In this document: positions 35,268 through 44,292 of the stretch, piece by piece | Numbering within the stretch: the stretch's first letter is position 1 | Layout of the letters: the number at the start of each line of letters is the position of its first letter | Origin: Hahellaceae bacterium | GTDB lineage: Bacteria; Pseudomonadota; Gammaproteobacteria; Pseudomonadales; Oleiphilaceae | Direction of reading: 5' to 3' | DNA: 64,000 nt | NCBI GenBank assembly: GCA_024234505.1 | Contig: JACKOD010000004.1 | Span: forward strand, 62,001-126,000 | Made by a program: the position numbers and the translations under genes | The notes under the pieces: model-generated | Databases searched by the model: none | Told to the model about the DNA's origin: nothing | Seen by the model: the letters and a program-made list of their open reading frames with translations, nothing else

Positions 35268-36939
35268 CGAGTACCAGCGCCCAGAATTCGGAGAAGTCAT
35301 TCACAACGACATCCGGTTTGAAAGGGTAGCGTTCGTTGCCGGGAAATATTTTTTGTAGCCAGGGCAAATCCCACTGCGCTCCGTTAAAAAATACACTGGT
35401 CATCGCGGCACGCTTCGCGGAGATCACGTCAGTTGTACTGTCTCCTACATACCATATATCCAGACCCGGGGGCTGATTGAGATTCTCTACAGCCCTGTAA
35501 AGCTGGTCTGGATGGGGTTTGCGCAAGGGCGTGTCATCGCCACAGACGTTGGTATCAAAGAGGTGTAACCAGCCTTTGCCTGCGACTGCCGCCAGCTCAT
35601 GTTCAAAAAATTCCCGATCACGGTTGGTGATCACACCCACGATAATACCCAGTTTCCGCAAGGCTTCCAGCATGGGCTCCACTTTCGGCTCGAACGGCAA
35701 CACGGTGCCATAGTGTTTGCGATAATGATGATTGAAACGCTTGTGGGCCATTTGTTTGGCTTCCTGATCGTCGCCAAACAGGACTTCAAAAATGTCGGTG
35801 CGTGATATTTTCCGGTCGGCTTTGACCTTGGGATGCAAAGCCGCGTACTGACGGACGTACTCTACCAAACGGGCATCTTCGGGTGACTTGCTGTTGCGGG
35901 GATCCACCATACGCTGGGTAAGACCCAGATCTGAGAATTCAACCAGCATGTCATCGACGGCGTGGTACATGGCGTCCAGGGTATCAACCAGCGTGGCATG
36001 CCAGTCAAAAAGAATGACCTTGGGGGGAACCATCTTTGCCAGTGCGGGATGCCAGTCGGGCTCAATCCGGGGCGGTGGTGGTTCGGGAGGCGGAAAGGGG
36101 GAGGGGCGAAAGAGCGAAAGCGGCATGGCAAACGCCCCGGGAGTGCGGCGCTCCAGGTCTTCCAGCAAATCCGTCAGTTCTTCAAAACTGTTCACAATCG
36201 CGTGAGGTTCGAGATGTGTATCGTGATGAAAGGTAGACTCGAACCACTGCGACTCCCAGCAGGCACCATTGTAAAAGACTGGTGTAATCCCCGCATGATT
36301 CGCCGTTACCATATCCATATAGCTGTCGCCCACATACCAGACATGATGGCCGGGCTGCTCTCCCACGGCTTGAATGGCCGCCAGCAACACGCCGGGTGCA
36401 GGCTTGTAGTCTACAACGTCATCGGCACAGAGGGTTGCATCGAATAATCCCAGCCATTGGCCGTCGTCTACGATCTGTAGCTCGTGGTCGAGAAACTCCC
36501 GGCTGCGATTGGTGGCCACGGCGAGTTTTATCCCGAGTTTTTTAAAGGTAACCAGATAGTCAAAGATACCCTGCTGGAAGGGTTTTACCTGACCATAGTA
36601 TTTGCGATAGCAGCGGTTATAAGCCAGGTGCGCAATGGTTTTCGCTTCAATGTTCTGACCAAAAATCGCGTTAAAAATATCGGTACGAGACACGCGTCTT
36701 TCTGCAAGTATGCGCGGGTGAAGGCGGCGAAAGATGCGAATGTAGCGCACCAGGCGGGCATCATCCTGGGTTTTGCAGGCTTCTTCTGGGAGTAACTGCT
36801 CCACCAGACTGAGATCTTCGAGCTGCGGAAGCATGTCTTCCATCGCGCTAAACATGGCATCCAGCGTATCGACGAGTGTGCCATGCCAGTCGAATATCAG
36901 CAGGCGAGGCAGGGTGAGTGGCGTAGGGGCGTGGCTCAT
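35254..36939 (-). CDS. Tandem HAD-like hydrolase (two full HAD domains)
   Basis: Protein of 561 residues made of two homologous halves joined by a proline-rich linker (FPPPEPPPPRIEP). Each half has HAD motif I as FDWHxTLVDTLDAM (D17 and D312), motif II in ATNRSREF or ITNRDREF, and motif IV in WYVGDSxxDxxxA. In both halves the usual second aspartate of DxD is histidine (H19, H314), so classic phosphatase chemistry is doubtful. ATG 36939 behind GGATGTCTGAG is chosen; the open frame runs on to 37101 without similarity. The substrate is unknown. Confidence 0.85.
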   Translation of the reverse strand: MSHAPTPLTLPRLLIFDWHGTLVDTLDAMFSAMEDMLPQLEDLSLVEQLLPEEACKTQDDARLVRYIRIFRRLHPRILAERRVSRTDIFNAIFGQNIEAKTIAHLAYNRCYRKYYGQVKPFQQGIFDYLVTFKKLGIKLAVATNRSREFLDHELQIVDDGQWLGLFDATLCADDVVDYKPAPGVLLAAIQAVGEQPGHHVWYVGDSYMDMVTANHAGITPVFYNGACWESQWFESTFHHDTHLEPHAIVNSFEELTDLLEDLERRTPGAFAMPLSLFRPSPFPPPEPPPPRIEPDWHPALAKMVPPKVILFDWHATLVDTLDAMYHAVDDMLVEFSDLGLTQRMVDPRNSKSPEDARLVEYVRQYAALHPKVKADRKISRTDIFEVLFGDDQEAKQMAHKRFNHHYRKHYGTVLPFEPKVEPMLEALRKLGIIVGVITNRDREFFEHELAAVAGKGWLHLFDTNVCGDDTPLRKPHPDQLYRAVENLNQPPGLDIWYVGDSTTDVISAKRAAMTSVFFNGAQWDLPWLQKIFPGNERYPFKPDVVVNDFSEFWALVLACCR

Positions 36940-37250
36940 ACTCAGACATCCGGGATCAGTCGCGTAGATTTCAGTGTAGTTGAAATTTTCAGGTAGATTT
37001 TCAGGCGTGAATGTGTGTTGCTTTTTATCGTGCACAATTCTGAGGCTCTGCGCACAACTGTGAGGCAAAAAAAGACCGGTATTTTCGAAATGCAAAATCA
37101 AACGTAATTTTTATCACTAAAAAGCATAGCTATTAACGTTATATGACCATCTCGGGCTTTGACGAATGGTACTTATCCATCATAATTGGCACCCTAAAAT
37201 TTAAACCCTTGTTACCCGAACTTGAATTTTTTGTGAAAGGCGAAATTCCA
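36940..37250. other. Divergent intergenic region between HAD gene and mqo
   Basis: 311 bases, AT-rich near 37080-37140, with a Shine-Dalgarno AAAGG before mqo. No dyad or promoter stood out enough to assign. Confidence 0.4.
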
Positions 37251-38738
37251 ATGACTGTTAAAACAGCAGATGTGGTGCTCGTCGGCGGGGGCGTCATGAG
37301 CGCTACCCTGGGCATGATGTTGATGCAGCTTGACCCTGCATTAAAGATCATCATGGTGGAGCGTCTCGATCACGTTGCCCATGAAAGCACCGATGGCTGG
37401 AATAATGCCGGCACTGGCCACGCTGGATACTGTGAACTGAACTATACCCCCGAAAATCCTGATGGAAGTGTGGAAATTAACCGCGCACTGTCTATCAATG
37501 CGGCGTTTGAAATGTCGCTGCAGTTTTGGCGTTATCTGGTCAACGAACAGGTGTTACCCGCACCACGTAACTTTATTAATCCTACACCTCATCAGAGTTT
37601 TGTCTGGGGCGAAAATAACGTCGCGTTCCTGCGTAAACGTTATGAGTTGTTGAGTGCCCACCCGCTCTTCAAGGAAATGCAGTACAGTGAAGATCCCGCC
37701 GTGATTGCCGGCTGGATGCCGTTGGTTATGAAGGATCGTAATATTGGCGAACCGGTGGCTGCGACGCGCGTTGAACACGGAGCGGATGTCGATTTCGGAT
37801 CGCTCACCCGTAGTTTGGTTGCTGCATTGCAGGCGCATCCTAATTTCGAATTGCTGTTGAATAATCGGGTTAAACGTCTTGAGCGTTACGATGATCAACA
37901 GTGGAAAGTTCGGGTTAAAAATCGAACTTCCGGCGAATCCCAGTCCATCAAAACCCCCTTTGTATTCCTGGGGGCAGGTGGCGGAGCATTGCCCTTGTTG
38001 CAGAAGTCCGGCATTGATGAAAGCCAGGGCTATGGCGGTTTTCCGGTGAGCGGGCAGTGGCTAGTCTGTCGCAAACCCGAAATCGTAAAGCAGCATGATT
38101 CCAAGGTGTATGGTAAAGCGTCTGTGGGTGCGCCTCCGATGTCGGTGCCCCACCTGGATACTCGTATTATCAATGGTGAAAAAGCCTTGTTGTTTGGTCC
38201 TTTCGCAGGTTTTACTACAAAGTTCCTAAAGGAAGGTTCTGCACTGGATCTGATTGCCTCCGTTCGTGGTAATAACCTCCTGCCGATGATGTCGGTCGGG
38301 GTGAACAACATGGATCTGACAAAATACCTGATTGGCGAAGCCATGCAATCTCATGAAGATCGCGTGTGCTCTCTGAAAGAGTACTTTCCCTCGGCATCAG
38401 CGGAAGACTGGACGCTGGCCAAAGCGGGTCAGCGGGTGCAGATTATCAAGAAAAATGCCGATGGCAGTGGCAAGCTGGAATTCGGCACCGAACTGGTGGC
38501 ATCCAAAGATGGCACTCTGGCGGCATTGCTGGGTGCTTCACCCGGTGCATCCATTGCTGTTCAGGCGATGATCGGTGTATTGGAGCGCTGCTTTAAAGAG
38601 CGCCTGGCAAGTGCACAGTGGCAGGCTCGAATGAAAGCGATGATGCCTTCTTATGGGCAGTCGCTTATCGATAATGCCACCCTGCTTGCAGAGATTCGCA
38701 GCAGTACCTTGTCGACGCTCGGATTGAAGGCGAGCTGA
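37251..38738 (+). CDS. mqo: Malate:quinone oxidoreductase
   Basis: FAD-dependent membrane-associated enzyme that oxidises malate to oxaloacetate and reduces quinone in the TCA cycle. 495 residues; FAD motif VVLVGGGVMSATLGMML, family blocks DGWNNAGTGHAGYCELNYTP, FGSLTRSLVAAL, VFLGAGGGALPLLQKSGI and LFGPFAGFTTKFLK. The frame opens at 37143, but the ATG at 37251 gives the usual N terminus. A terminator follows. Confidence 0.96.
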   Translation: MTVKTADVVLVGGGVMSATLGMMLMQLDPALKIIMVERLDHVAHESTDGWNNAGTGHAGYCELNYTPENPDGSVEINRALSINAAFEMSLQFWRYLVNEQVLPAPRNFINPTPHQSFVWGENNVAFLRKRYELLSAHPLFKEMQYSEDPAVIAGWMPLVMKDRNIGEPVAATRVEHGADVDFGSLTRSLVAALQAHPNFELLLNNRVKRLERYDDQQWKVRVKNRTSGESQSIKTPFVFLGAGGGALPLLQKSGIDESQGYGGFPVSGQWLVCRKPEIVKQHDSKVYGKASVGAPPMSVPHLDTRIINGEKALLFGPFAGFTTKFLKEGSALDLIASVRGNNLLPMMSVGVNNMDLTKYLIGEAMQSHEDRVCSLKEYFPSASAEDWTLAKAGQRVQIIKKNADGSGKLEFGTELVASKDGTLAALLGASPGASIAVQAMIGVLERCFKERLASAQWQARMKAMMPSYGQSLIDNATLLAEIRSSTLSTLGLKAS

Positions 38739-38744
38739 GTCCGG

Positions 38745-38780
38745 AAACACCTGATCCGATTATAGGCGGGTCAGGTGTTT
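38745..38780. terminator. Bidirectional terminator between mqo and GST gene
   Basis: AAACACCTGA (38745-38754) pairs with TCAGGTGTTT (38771-38780), extended by CC/GG, and is followed on the plus strand by TTT and preceded by AAA for the minus strand. The stem overlaps the end of the convergent GST gene. Confidence 0.85.
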
Positions 38781-39368
38781 TTCCATGATGTGATTAAAAC
38801 GTTCAGAGGTTAGAAAGTGCCTGAGCCATCGGTGAACGCCCGCGTAACGGGTCGAGTTGAACCAGTCGATATCGGTGTGGGCAAACTGTCGTACAAAAGG
38901 AAAAATAGCAATATCGGCTAGCGAAACCTGCCTGCCGCACAGAAACGCGTGCTTCGAAAGTAACTCATCCCATTCCTTGATAAATCCTTCCGCTTGCGCT
39001 CGATAGAATACCTGATCGTGTTCCGGGTACCGGTCAGCATATTTGTAGCGATCCAGCCAGGGTTTGAATTCTTTGTCATTCTTGTTAATCAGGGTGTTAT
39101 AGGCTGTTGCAGGTGCATTGGTCAGCCAGTTTTCCGGGTCATTTTGGCTGAGTGCCCAGCGCATGATGTCCAGACTTTCGTCGATCACCTGATGGTTCGG
39201 CAAGACCAGCACGGGCACCGTTCCCTTGGGAGACGCGCTTAGTAATCCGGGCGGTTTGTTTTTTAGTGCGACCTCTACAATCTCCAGCGACAGCTCGCTG
39301 GCAGCGATGGCCATCCTTGCGCGGATGGCATAAGGGCAACGCCGAAAGCTATATAAATGGGGTAACAC
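38760..39368 (-). CDS. Glutathione S-transferase family protein
   Basis: Protein of 202 residues. The thioredoxin-like N-terminal domain carries a CPY motif at C11 (SFRRCPYAIRARMAI), as in Omega/YibF-like GSTs, and the glutathione-binding turn SPKGTVPVLVL...VIDESLDIMRWA. The all-helical C-terminal domain includes LCGRQVSLADIAIFPFVRQFA. A catalytic Cys suggests thiol transfer rather than conjugation. It lies downstream of no obvious partner. Confidence 0.88.
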   Translation of the reverse strand: MLPHLYSFRRCPYAIRARMAIAASELSLEIVEVALKNKPPGLLSASPKGTVPVLVLPNHQVIDESLDIMRWALSQNDPENWLTNAPATAYNTLINKNDKEFKPWLDRYKYADRYPEHDQVFYRAQAEGFIKEWDELLSKHAFLCGRQVSLADIAIFPFVRQFAHTDIDWFNSTRYAGVHRWLRHFLTSERFNHIMEKHLTRL

Positions 39369-39689
39369 TTGTGATCCTTCCGTGAAAGAAAGGGTTCTAT
39401 GTTAGGTAAGTTATCGAACGTGCTCAAGTCGCACTGGTCGTATCGAAACCGGTTTAAATAACCTGACTAGGTTTATGGAATAAGTCTACTGCAAATGGCG
39501 CCATAAACTTGGTTTTTTAAACAACTGTTCCTATACTCAAAGGCGGCGCTGTACCCGCACGGGCTTCGTGTGGGGCCGTATGTTTTTTGCCAGGAGGCGT
39601 TGTCATTATGGTTGTCATTAAATGCCATTTTGGTTGTCATTAAGTGCGTAGTGTGGCCCGACTATTAACCATCAGAGTATGTCCTCCTA
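39369..39689. other. Intergenic region with GTTGTCATTA repeats
   Basis: 321 bases between the GST gene and the hybrid kinase gene. It holds three copies of GTTGTCATTA (starting at 39599, 39611 and 39633); the last two belong to a 17-bp near-perfect direct repeat (39609-39625 and 39631-39647, 22 bp apart). These are 40-90 bases upstream of the kinase start and may be a regulator site. Confidence 0.5.
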
Positions 39690-42600
39690 ATGTCCATCAA
39701 TGTCGCAAAAAAGCTGAAAAATTACTTTTCCTCTTCGCTGGCAGCGTCCACTTTATTGCAGTTTTCTATCCGCATCACGCTGGTTGTACTGGCGGTCACG
39801 GCCGTTAGCTATTGGCATGTGATGTCGAGTCTGGAGATGCAGGTTCAGGATGGATTAAAAAACTATATTTCAGAACGGGGCCAGAAAGAGCGCGAGATCT
39901 TCAAACTGGCTGAAGAAAATCATGCCGTAGCAAAAACCTACTTTAGCGAGTACTGGAAGACCAAACACGACAGTGATTCACTGGATTACGACCGGGTGTT
40001 TGAAAGTTTTCCTGACGGAACCGTGCGTATTCCACAGAAAAATTTTGATGGAATCACTCGTGGCGACGGGAGTCGTAGCCATGATATTTCGGGCTTTATC
40101 GGCATGGGTGCGCCCATTGACAGCCTGGAATTCAGGAACCGGTTAACGATGTCCTATTGGATGATCTCCCGCTTTGGCGAGGCCTGGGGAAGTCGTTTTC
40201 CGAACTTCTATGTCACCATGCCCGAAAATGTGGTGATTGGCTATTGGCCCGGTTTGCCCTGGGGCCTGCAGGCCGAAGCTAACTTTGACATCACCAAGGA
40301 AGAGTGGTTTACCGTGGCGTCCCAGGAGAATAACCCCGGTCGGGGGTCCGTCTGGACGGGGCTTTATTATGACCATACGGTTGATGAATGGATGGTTTCC
40401 TGTATTACCCCGGTAGATATTGACGAGCAACACCTGATTAATCTGGGGCATGACATTTTACTGAACAGTTTGTTCGAGCGAACGTTCAAAGACAAACTGG
40501 AAGGCACCTATAACTTTATCTTCCGGGAAGATGGCCGCCTGATTGCTCATCCGGACAAAGTGGAGCAACTGCGCAAAGCCGCCGGACAGTTGTATATTCG
40601 TGACGTTAAAGACACCGCTCTTAGCAGCATGCATCGACAGATTGTGACCGCGCTTGGTGAAAAGCCCGGTGAGTTCTTCCTTCTGGATGACAAAGAAAAC
40701 AATAATATTCTGGCGATTGCGTCAATTCCCGGGCCGGACTGGTATTTTGTCACCGTATATCCCAAGTCGCTGTTAACCTCCGTGGCGCTGGATACGGCCC
40801 GCTTTATCTTGTGGCTGGGGTTGATTTCGCTGGCCCTCGAAATGCTCATGTTGTATCTGGTGTTTCGCAAAAAGGTGATTACCCCGCTCAACATCTTTGC
40901 CCTTGCGTCCAGCGAAGTGGCGCAAGGTAACTATGGCCTGAAAAGTGTTAGCGGAATGCCATTAATGCTTCGGGAAGAAAACGAAGTTGGCCTGCTGGCC
41001 CGCACGTTTCAGAAAATGGCCGGAGACATACAGGATTACAGCGAAGACCTTGAAAACAAAGTCGCGGAGCGTACAGAAAAGTTACAGTTGGCGACACAGG
41101 AAGCAAAAAAAGCAGATCAGGCCAAGTCTGACTTTTTGGCGCGGATGAGTCACGAAATCCGCACGCCAATGAATGCGGTCATCGGAATGACACGTCTGGC
41201 GTTAAAGACGCCGCTTAATTTGCAGCAACGGGGCTATCTGGACAAAATTCAGATTTCTGCAGACTTGCTGATGGGGATTATTAACGACATCCTTGATTTC
41301 TCCAAAATCGAAGCCGGTAAACTGGAGCTGGAAAAGGTGCCTTTTAACCTTTATGAGGTGCTGGATACCTTATCGCATGTGATCTCGCTGAAGGTAGAAA
41401 GCAAAGGGCTGGAGCTGATTTACTATATGGATCCGGATGTTCCCGAAAGGCTGATCGGTGATCCGCTCAGGCTGGGACAAATCCTCATTAATCTGGCTAA
41501 TAATGCGGTTAAATTTACTGACGAGGGTGAAGTGATCATCGCCGTTGGGGTGGATGAAAAGACGGATAACCATATTCGGTTGAGTTTTTCGGTGAAGGAT
41601 ACCGGCATTGGTATCTCTAAAGAGGACGCCGACCGGCTATTTACTGCCTTTACCCAGGCTGATGGTACCGTCACCCGCAAATATGGCGGTACCGGATTAG
41701 GGCTGGCCATTTGTAAACAATTAGTCGAAATGATGGGCGGGCGCATCTGGTTGAACAGTGAACCCGGCGTCGGCAGTCATTTCATCTTTACGGTTGAGTT
41801 TGCGTTGGTTGACGAGAAAACGGTCTCTCGTCGCGTGCCCGTCGACATGAAAGATTTGCGTATTCTGGTCGTGGATGACAATGAATCGGCGCGTAATATT
41901 CTGACGGCAGAACTGGAATCCTTTGGGATGAAAGTGGAGCAGGCGGAAAGCGGGCGCGAAGGCATTCGAATGTTAGAGGCCGCTTCGAAAGCAGGCAAGC
42001 CCTATCAGCTGGTGCTGATGGATTGGAAGATGCCGGAAATGAGCGGTGTGGAAGCGGCAAGACGAATAAAGGGCAACAGCCAGCTGCCGGCTATTCCGGC
42101 CATCCTGATGGTAACCTCCTTTGCGAGAGAAGAAGTGGCACATCTTGCCGAAGATTCCGGTCTGGATGGCTTTTTGCTCAAGCCGGTGAACGCTTCGGTA
42201 CTTTATGATTCGATTGTCAGCGTTATTTCCGGCGGTGAGTCTTCGATGCTGAACAAGCCGCTGCATCAGCTGCCGTCGGCCAGTGATATGGATCTGTTGA
42301 AAGGCGCCAGGGTATTGCTGGTCGAAGATAACTCGATTAATCGGGAAGTGGCACTGTCTTATCTGGAACCTACTGGTGTACAAGTCGATACGGCCGAGAA
42401 TGGTGCGGTCGCGATTGAAATGTTGAGAACCCAGCCTTATAGCCTGGTGTTGATGGACATTCAGATGCCCGAAATGGACGGCCTGACCGCAACGCGTATC
42501 ATTCGTGCCGATTCAAGCTTAAAAGACCTGCCTATTGTTGCCATGACGGCGCATGCCATGTCGGGAGACCGGGAAAAGAGTTTACAGGCGGGAATGAATG

Positions 42601-43337
42601 ATCACATCTCCAAACCGATTGATCCCGATGAATTGCAAATCCTGTTAATGAAATGGATTGCCAACCAGGAACATTACACAGGAAAGACTGAATTGGTCGC
42701 AGCGTCTGACTCCGAATCGGGCCCGGAGTTACCAGCAAATTTACCCGGGTTGGATTTGGTGGCTGCCAGTGTGCGGGCACGAAACAATAATGCGTTATTG
42801 TTGAAGTTATTGAAGAACTTCTATAGTAACTATCAAGACTTGCCGCAACGTCTCAAAACAGAAATCTTGCCGGAAGAGCGTTACACAGAAATTCAGGATC
42901 TGGCGCATACCATTAGGCCATTGGCTATCTATTTTGGCGCGCATCGTTTGGCTGATGCTGCCAAGGATGTAGAATATGCACTGTCCAATAAGAATCAGGA
43001 TGCCGGTCAGGCGTTACAAACCTTTGTCTTTACGCTTGAAGAAGTGCTGGAAGGATTGGAGCAACTCGAAAGCGCCTCGACAGAGGTCAGGGAAAGTGCA
43101 CCGCGTCTGATCAATCTGGAGCAGGCGCGGGAACTCATTACTACTATTGATGAGCTGCTTCGTGCCGACGATTCGAGTGCTGAGGATCTGGTATCCCAAT
43201 TGCGTGCCTGTTTACCGGGAGCCGAGTATGCCTCGCTGCTGGAGAAGCTCGAATATCTTATAGATGATGTAGAATATGCACAGGCCCGAGAGGTGTTGGT
43301 TCAACTCAATGCGACTCTGGATTCCGTTGTACCGTGA
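39690..43337 (+). CDS. Hybrid sensor histidine kinase (Cache-HAMP-HisKA-ATPase-REC-REC-Hpt)
   Basis: Inner-membrane hybrid kinase of 1215 residues. Two membrane helices (about 29-48 and 371-391) flank a large Cache-like periplasmic sensor. Then HAMP, HisKA with H488 (ARMSHEIRTPMNAVIGM), an ATPase domain (NLANNAVKFTDEG, FSVKDTGIGIS, KYGGTGLGLAICKQL), receiver 1 with D778 (LVLMDWKMPEMSG), receiver 2 with D923 (LVLMDIQMPEMDG) and a C-terminal Hpt with H1073 in AHTIRPLAIYFG. In that Hpt the usual K-G after HTx is R-P. The next gene, a receiver-GGDEF cyclase 13 bases away, is the probable output. Confidence 0.94.
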   Translation: MSINVAKKLKNYFSSSLAASTLLQFSIRITLVVLAVTAVSYWHVMSSLEMQVQDGLKNYISERGQKEREIFKLAEENHAVAKTYFSEYWKTKHDSDSLDYDRVFESFPDGTVRIPQKNFDGITRGDGSRSHDISGFIGMGAPIDSLEFRNRLTMSYWMISRFGEAWGSRFPNFYVTMPENVVIGYWPGLPWGLQAEANFDITKEEWFTVASQENNPGRGSVWTGLYYDHTVDEWMVSCITPVDIDEQHLINLGHDILLNSLFERTFKDKLEGTYNFIFREDGRLIAHPDKVEQLRKAAGQLYIRDVKDTALSSMHRQIVTALGEKPGEFFLLDDKENNNILAIASIPGPDWYFVTVYPKSLLTSVALDTARFILWLGLISLALEMLMLYLVFRKKVITPLNIFALASSEVAQGNYGLKSVSGMPLMLREENEVGLLARTFQKMAGDIQDYSEDLENKVAERTEKLQLATQEAKKADQAKSDFLARMSHEIRTPMNAVIGMTRLALKTPLNLQQRGYLDKIQISADLLMGIINDILDFSKIEAGKLELEKVPFNLYEVLDTLSHVISLKVESKGLELIYYMDPDVPERLIGDPLRLGQILINLANNAVKFTDEGEVIIAVGVDEKTDNHIRLSFSVKDTGIGISKEDADRLFTAFTQADGTVTRKYGGTGLGLAICKQLVEMMGGRIWLNSEPGVGSHFIFTVEFALVDEKTVSRRVPVDMKDLRILVVDDNESARNILTAELESFGMKVEQAESGREGIRMLEAASKAGKPYQLVLMDWKMPEMSGVEAARRIKGNSQLPAIPAILMVTSFAREEVAHLAEDSGLDGFLLKPVNASVLYDSIVSVISGGESSMLNKPLHQLPSASDMDLLKGARVLLVEDNSINREVALSYLEPTGVQVDTAENGAVAIEMLRTQPYSLVLMDIQMPEMDGLTATRIIRADSSLKDLPIVAMTAHAMSGDREKSLQAGMNDHISKPIDPDELQILLMKWIANQEHYTGKTELVAASDSESGPELPANLPGLDLVAASVRARNNNALLLKLLKNFYSNYQDLPQRLKTEILPEERYTEIQDLAHTIRPLAIYFGAHRLADAAKDVEYALSNKNQDAGQALQTFVFTLEEVLEGLEQLESASTEVRESAPRLINLEQARELITTIDELLRADDSSAEDLVSQLRACLPGAEYASLLEKLEYLIDDVEYAQAREVLVQLNATLDSVVP

Positions 43338-43350
43338 GCATAGATAGGCC

Positions 43351-44292
43351 ATGAGCATAGATAGTGAAGACGACGATACGCGACAAACCGTGCTGGTTGC
43401 AGATGATGAGCAGCTGAACCGGAAAGTGTTGACCGATATTTTAAAAGCCGACTATCGCGTGATACTGGCAAAAAATGGCGCACAAGCCATTGAAAAAGCT
43501 GCCGTCCATCAGCCCGACCTGATTTTGTTAGACATTATTATGCCGGATCACGACGGGTATGATGTTCTCTACAAACTCAAAGCGCGTTCTTCAACCCAAA
43601 GTATCCCCGTGATTTTTATCAGCGCGCTGGATACCGAAGCCCATGAAGAAAAAGGACTTTTATTGGGTGCGTCTGATTATATTTCCAAACCGTTTCGCCC
43701 TACGCTGGTTAAAGCAAGGGTGGACAATCACATGCAAATGGTTCGCCAGCGTAAACTGTTGGAAGAGTTGGCCAATCTTGATGGATTGACCAATATTGCC
43801 AATCGACGTTGCTTTGAAAACTGTCTCGCCAAAGAGTGGGGGCGGGCAAAGCGAAATCGTACACCGTTGTCGTTAGCGATGATCGATGTAGATCATTTCA
43901 AACAGTACAACGATAACTATGGTCACGGTGGCGGAGACATGGTGTTGCGCACTGTAGCCAAAGCTCTCAAGCATGCACTTAAGCGTCCGAGTGACAAAGT
44001 GGCCCGTTACGGTGGTGAAGAGTTTGTGATTCTATTGCCCGATACCGATGAAAAAGGGGCGTTTGAGCTCATGAAAGCATTGCGTCAGGCGATTCAGGCT
44101 CTGGAAGTGGCGCATGCATTTTCACCCACCAGTCCTGTCCTGACGATTAGTATTGGTGGCGCCACGCTAACTCCCGGAGAGCATGTCGAGCCGATAGCGT
44201 TAGTCAATCGGGCTGACGAGGCATTGTATTGTGCTAAAGAGGCCGGACGTAACCAGGTGATTTGGGCGGGCCTTGCAACATCCGGCGCTTAG
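43351..44292 (+). CDS. Receiver-GGDEF response regulator (diguanylate cyclase)
   Basis: Two-domain protein of 313 residues. Receiver: VLVADDEQLNRKVL, D61 (LILLDIIMPDHDGYD), K in ISKPFRP. GGDEF: active site RYGGEEFVILLP (221-225 GGEEF) with an RxxD inhibitory site (RPSD) five residues before it, and the N-terminal DGLTNIANRR. It should make c-di-GMP when phosphorylated and be product-inhibited. Translationally close to the hybrid kinase, its likely donor. Its stop overlaps the convergent GoxB-like gene by 4 bases. Confidence 0.94.
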   Translation: MSIDSEDDDTRQTVLVADDEQLNRKVLTDILKADYRVILAKNGAQAIEKAAVHQPDLILLDIIMPDHDGYDVLYKLKARSSTQSIPVIFISALDTEAHEEKGLLLGASDYISKPFRPTLVKARVDNHMQMVRQRKLLEELANLDGLTNIANRRCFENCLAKEWGRAKRNRTPLSLAMIDVDHFKQYNDNYGHGGGDMVLRTVAKALKHALKRPSDKVARYGGEEFVILLPDTDEKGAFELMKALRQAIQALEVAHAFSPTSPVLTISIGGATLTPGEHVEPIALVNRADEALYCAKEAGRNQVIWAGLATSGA

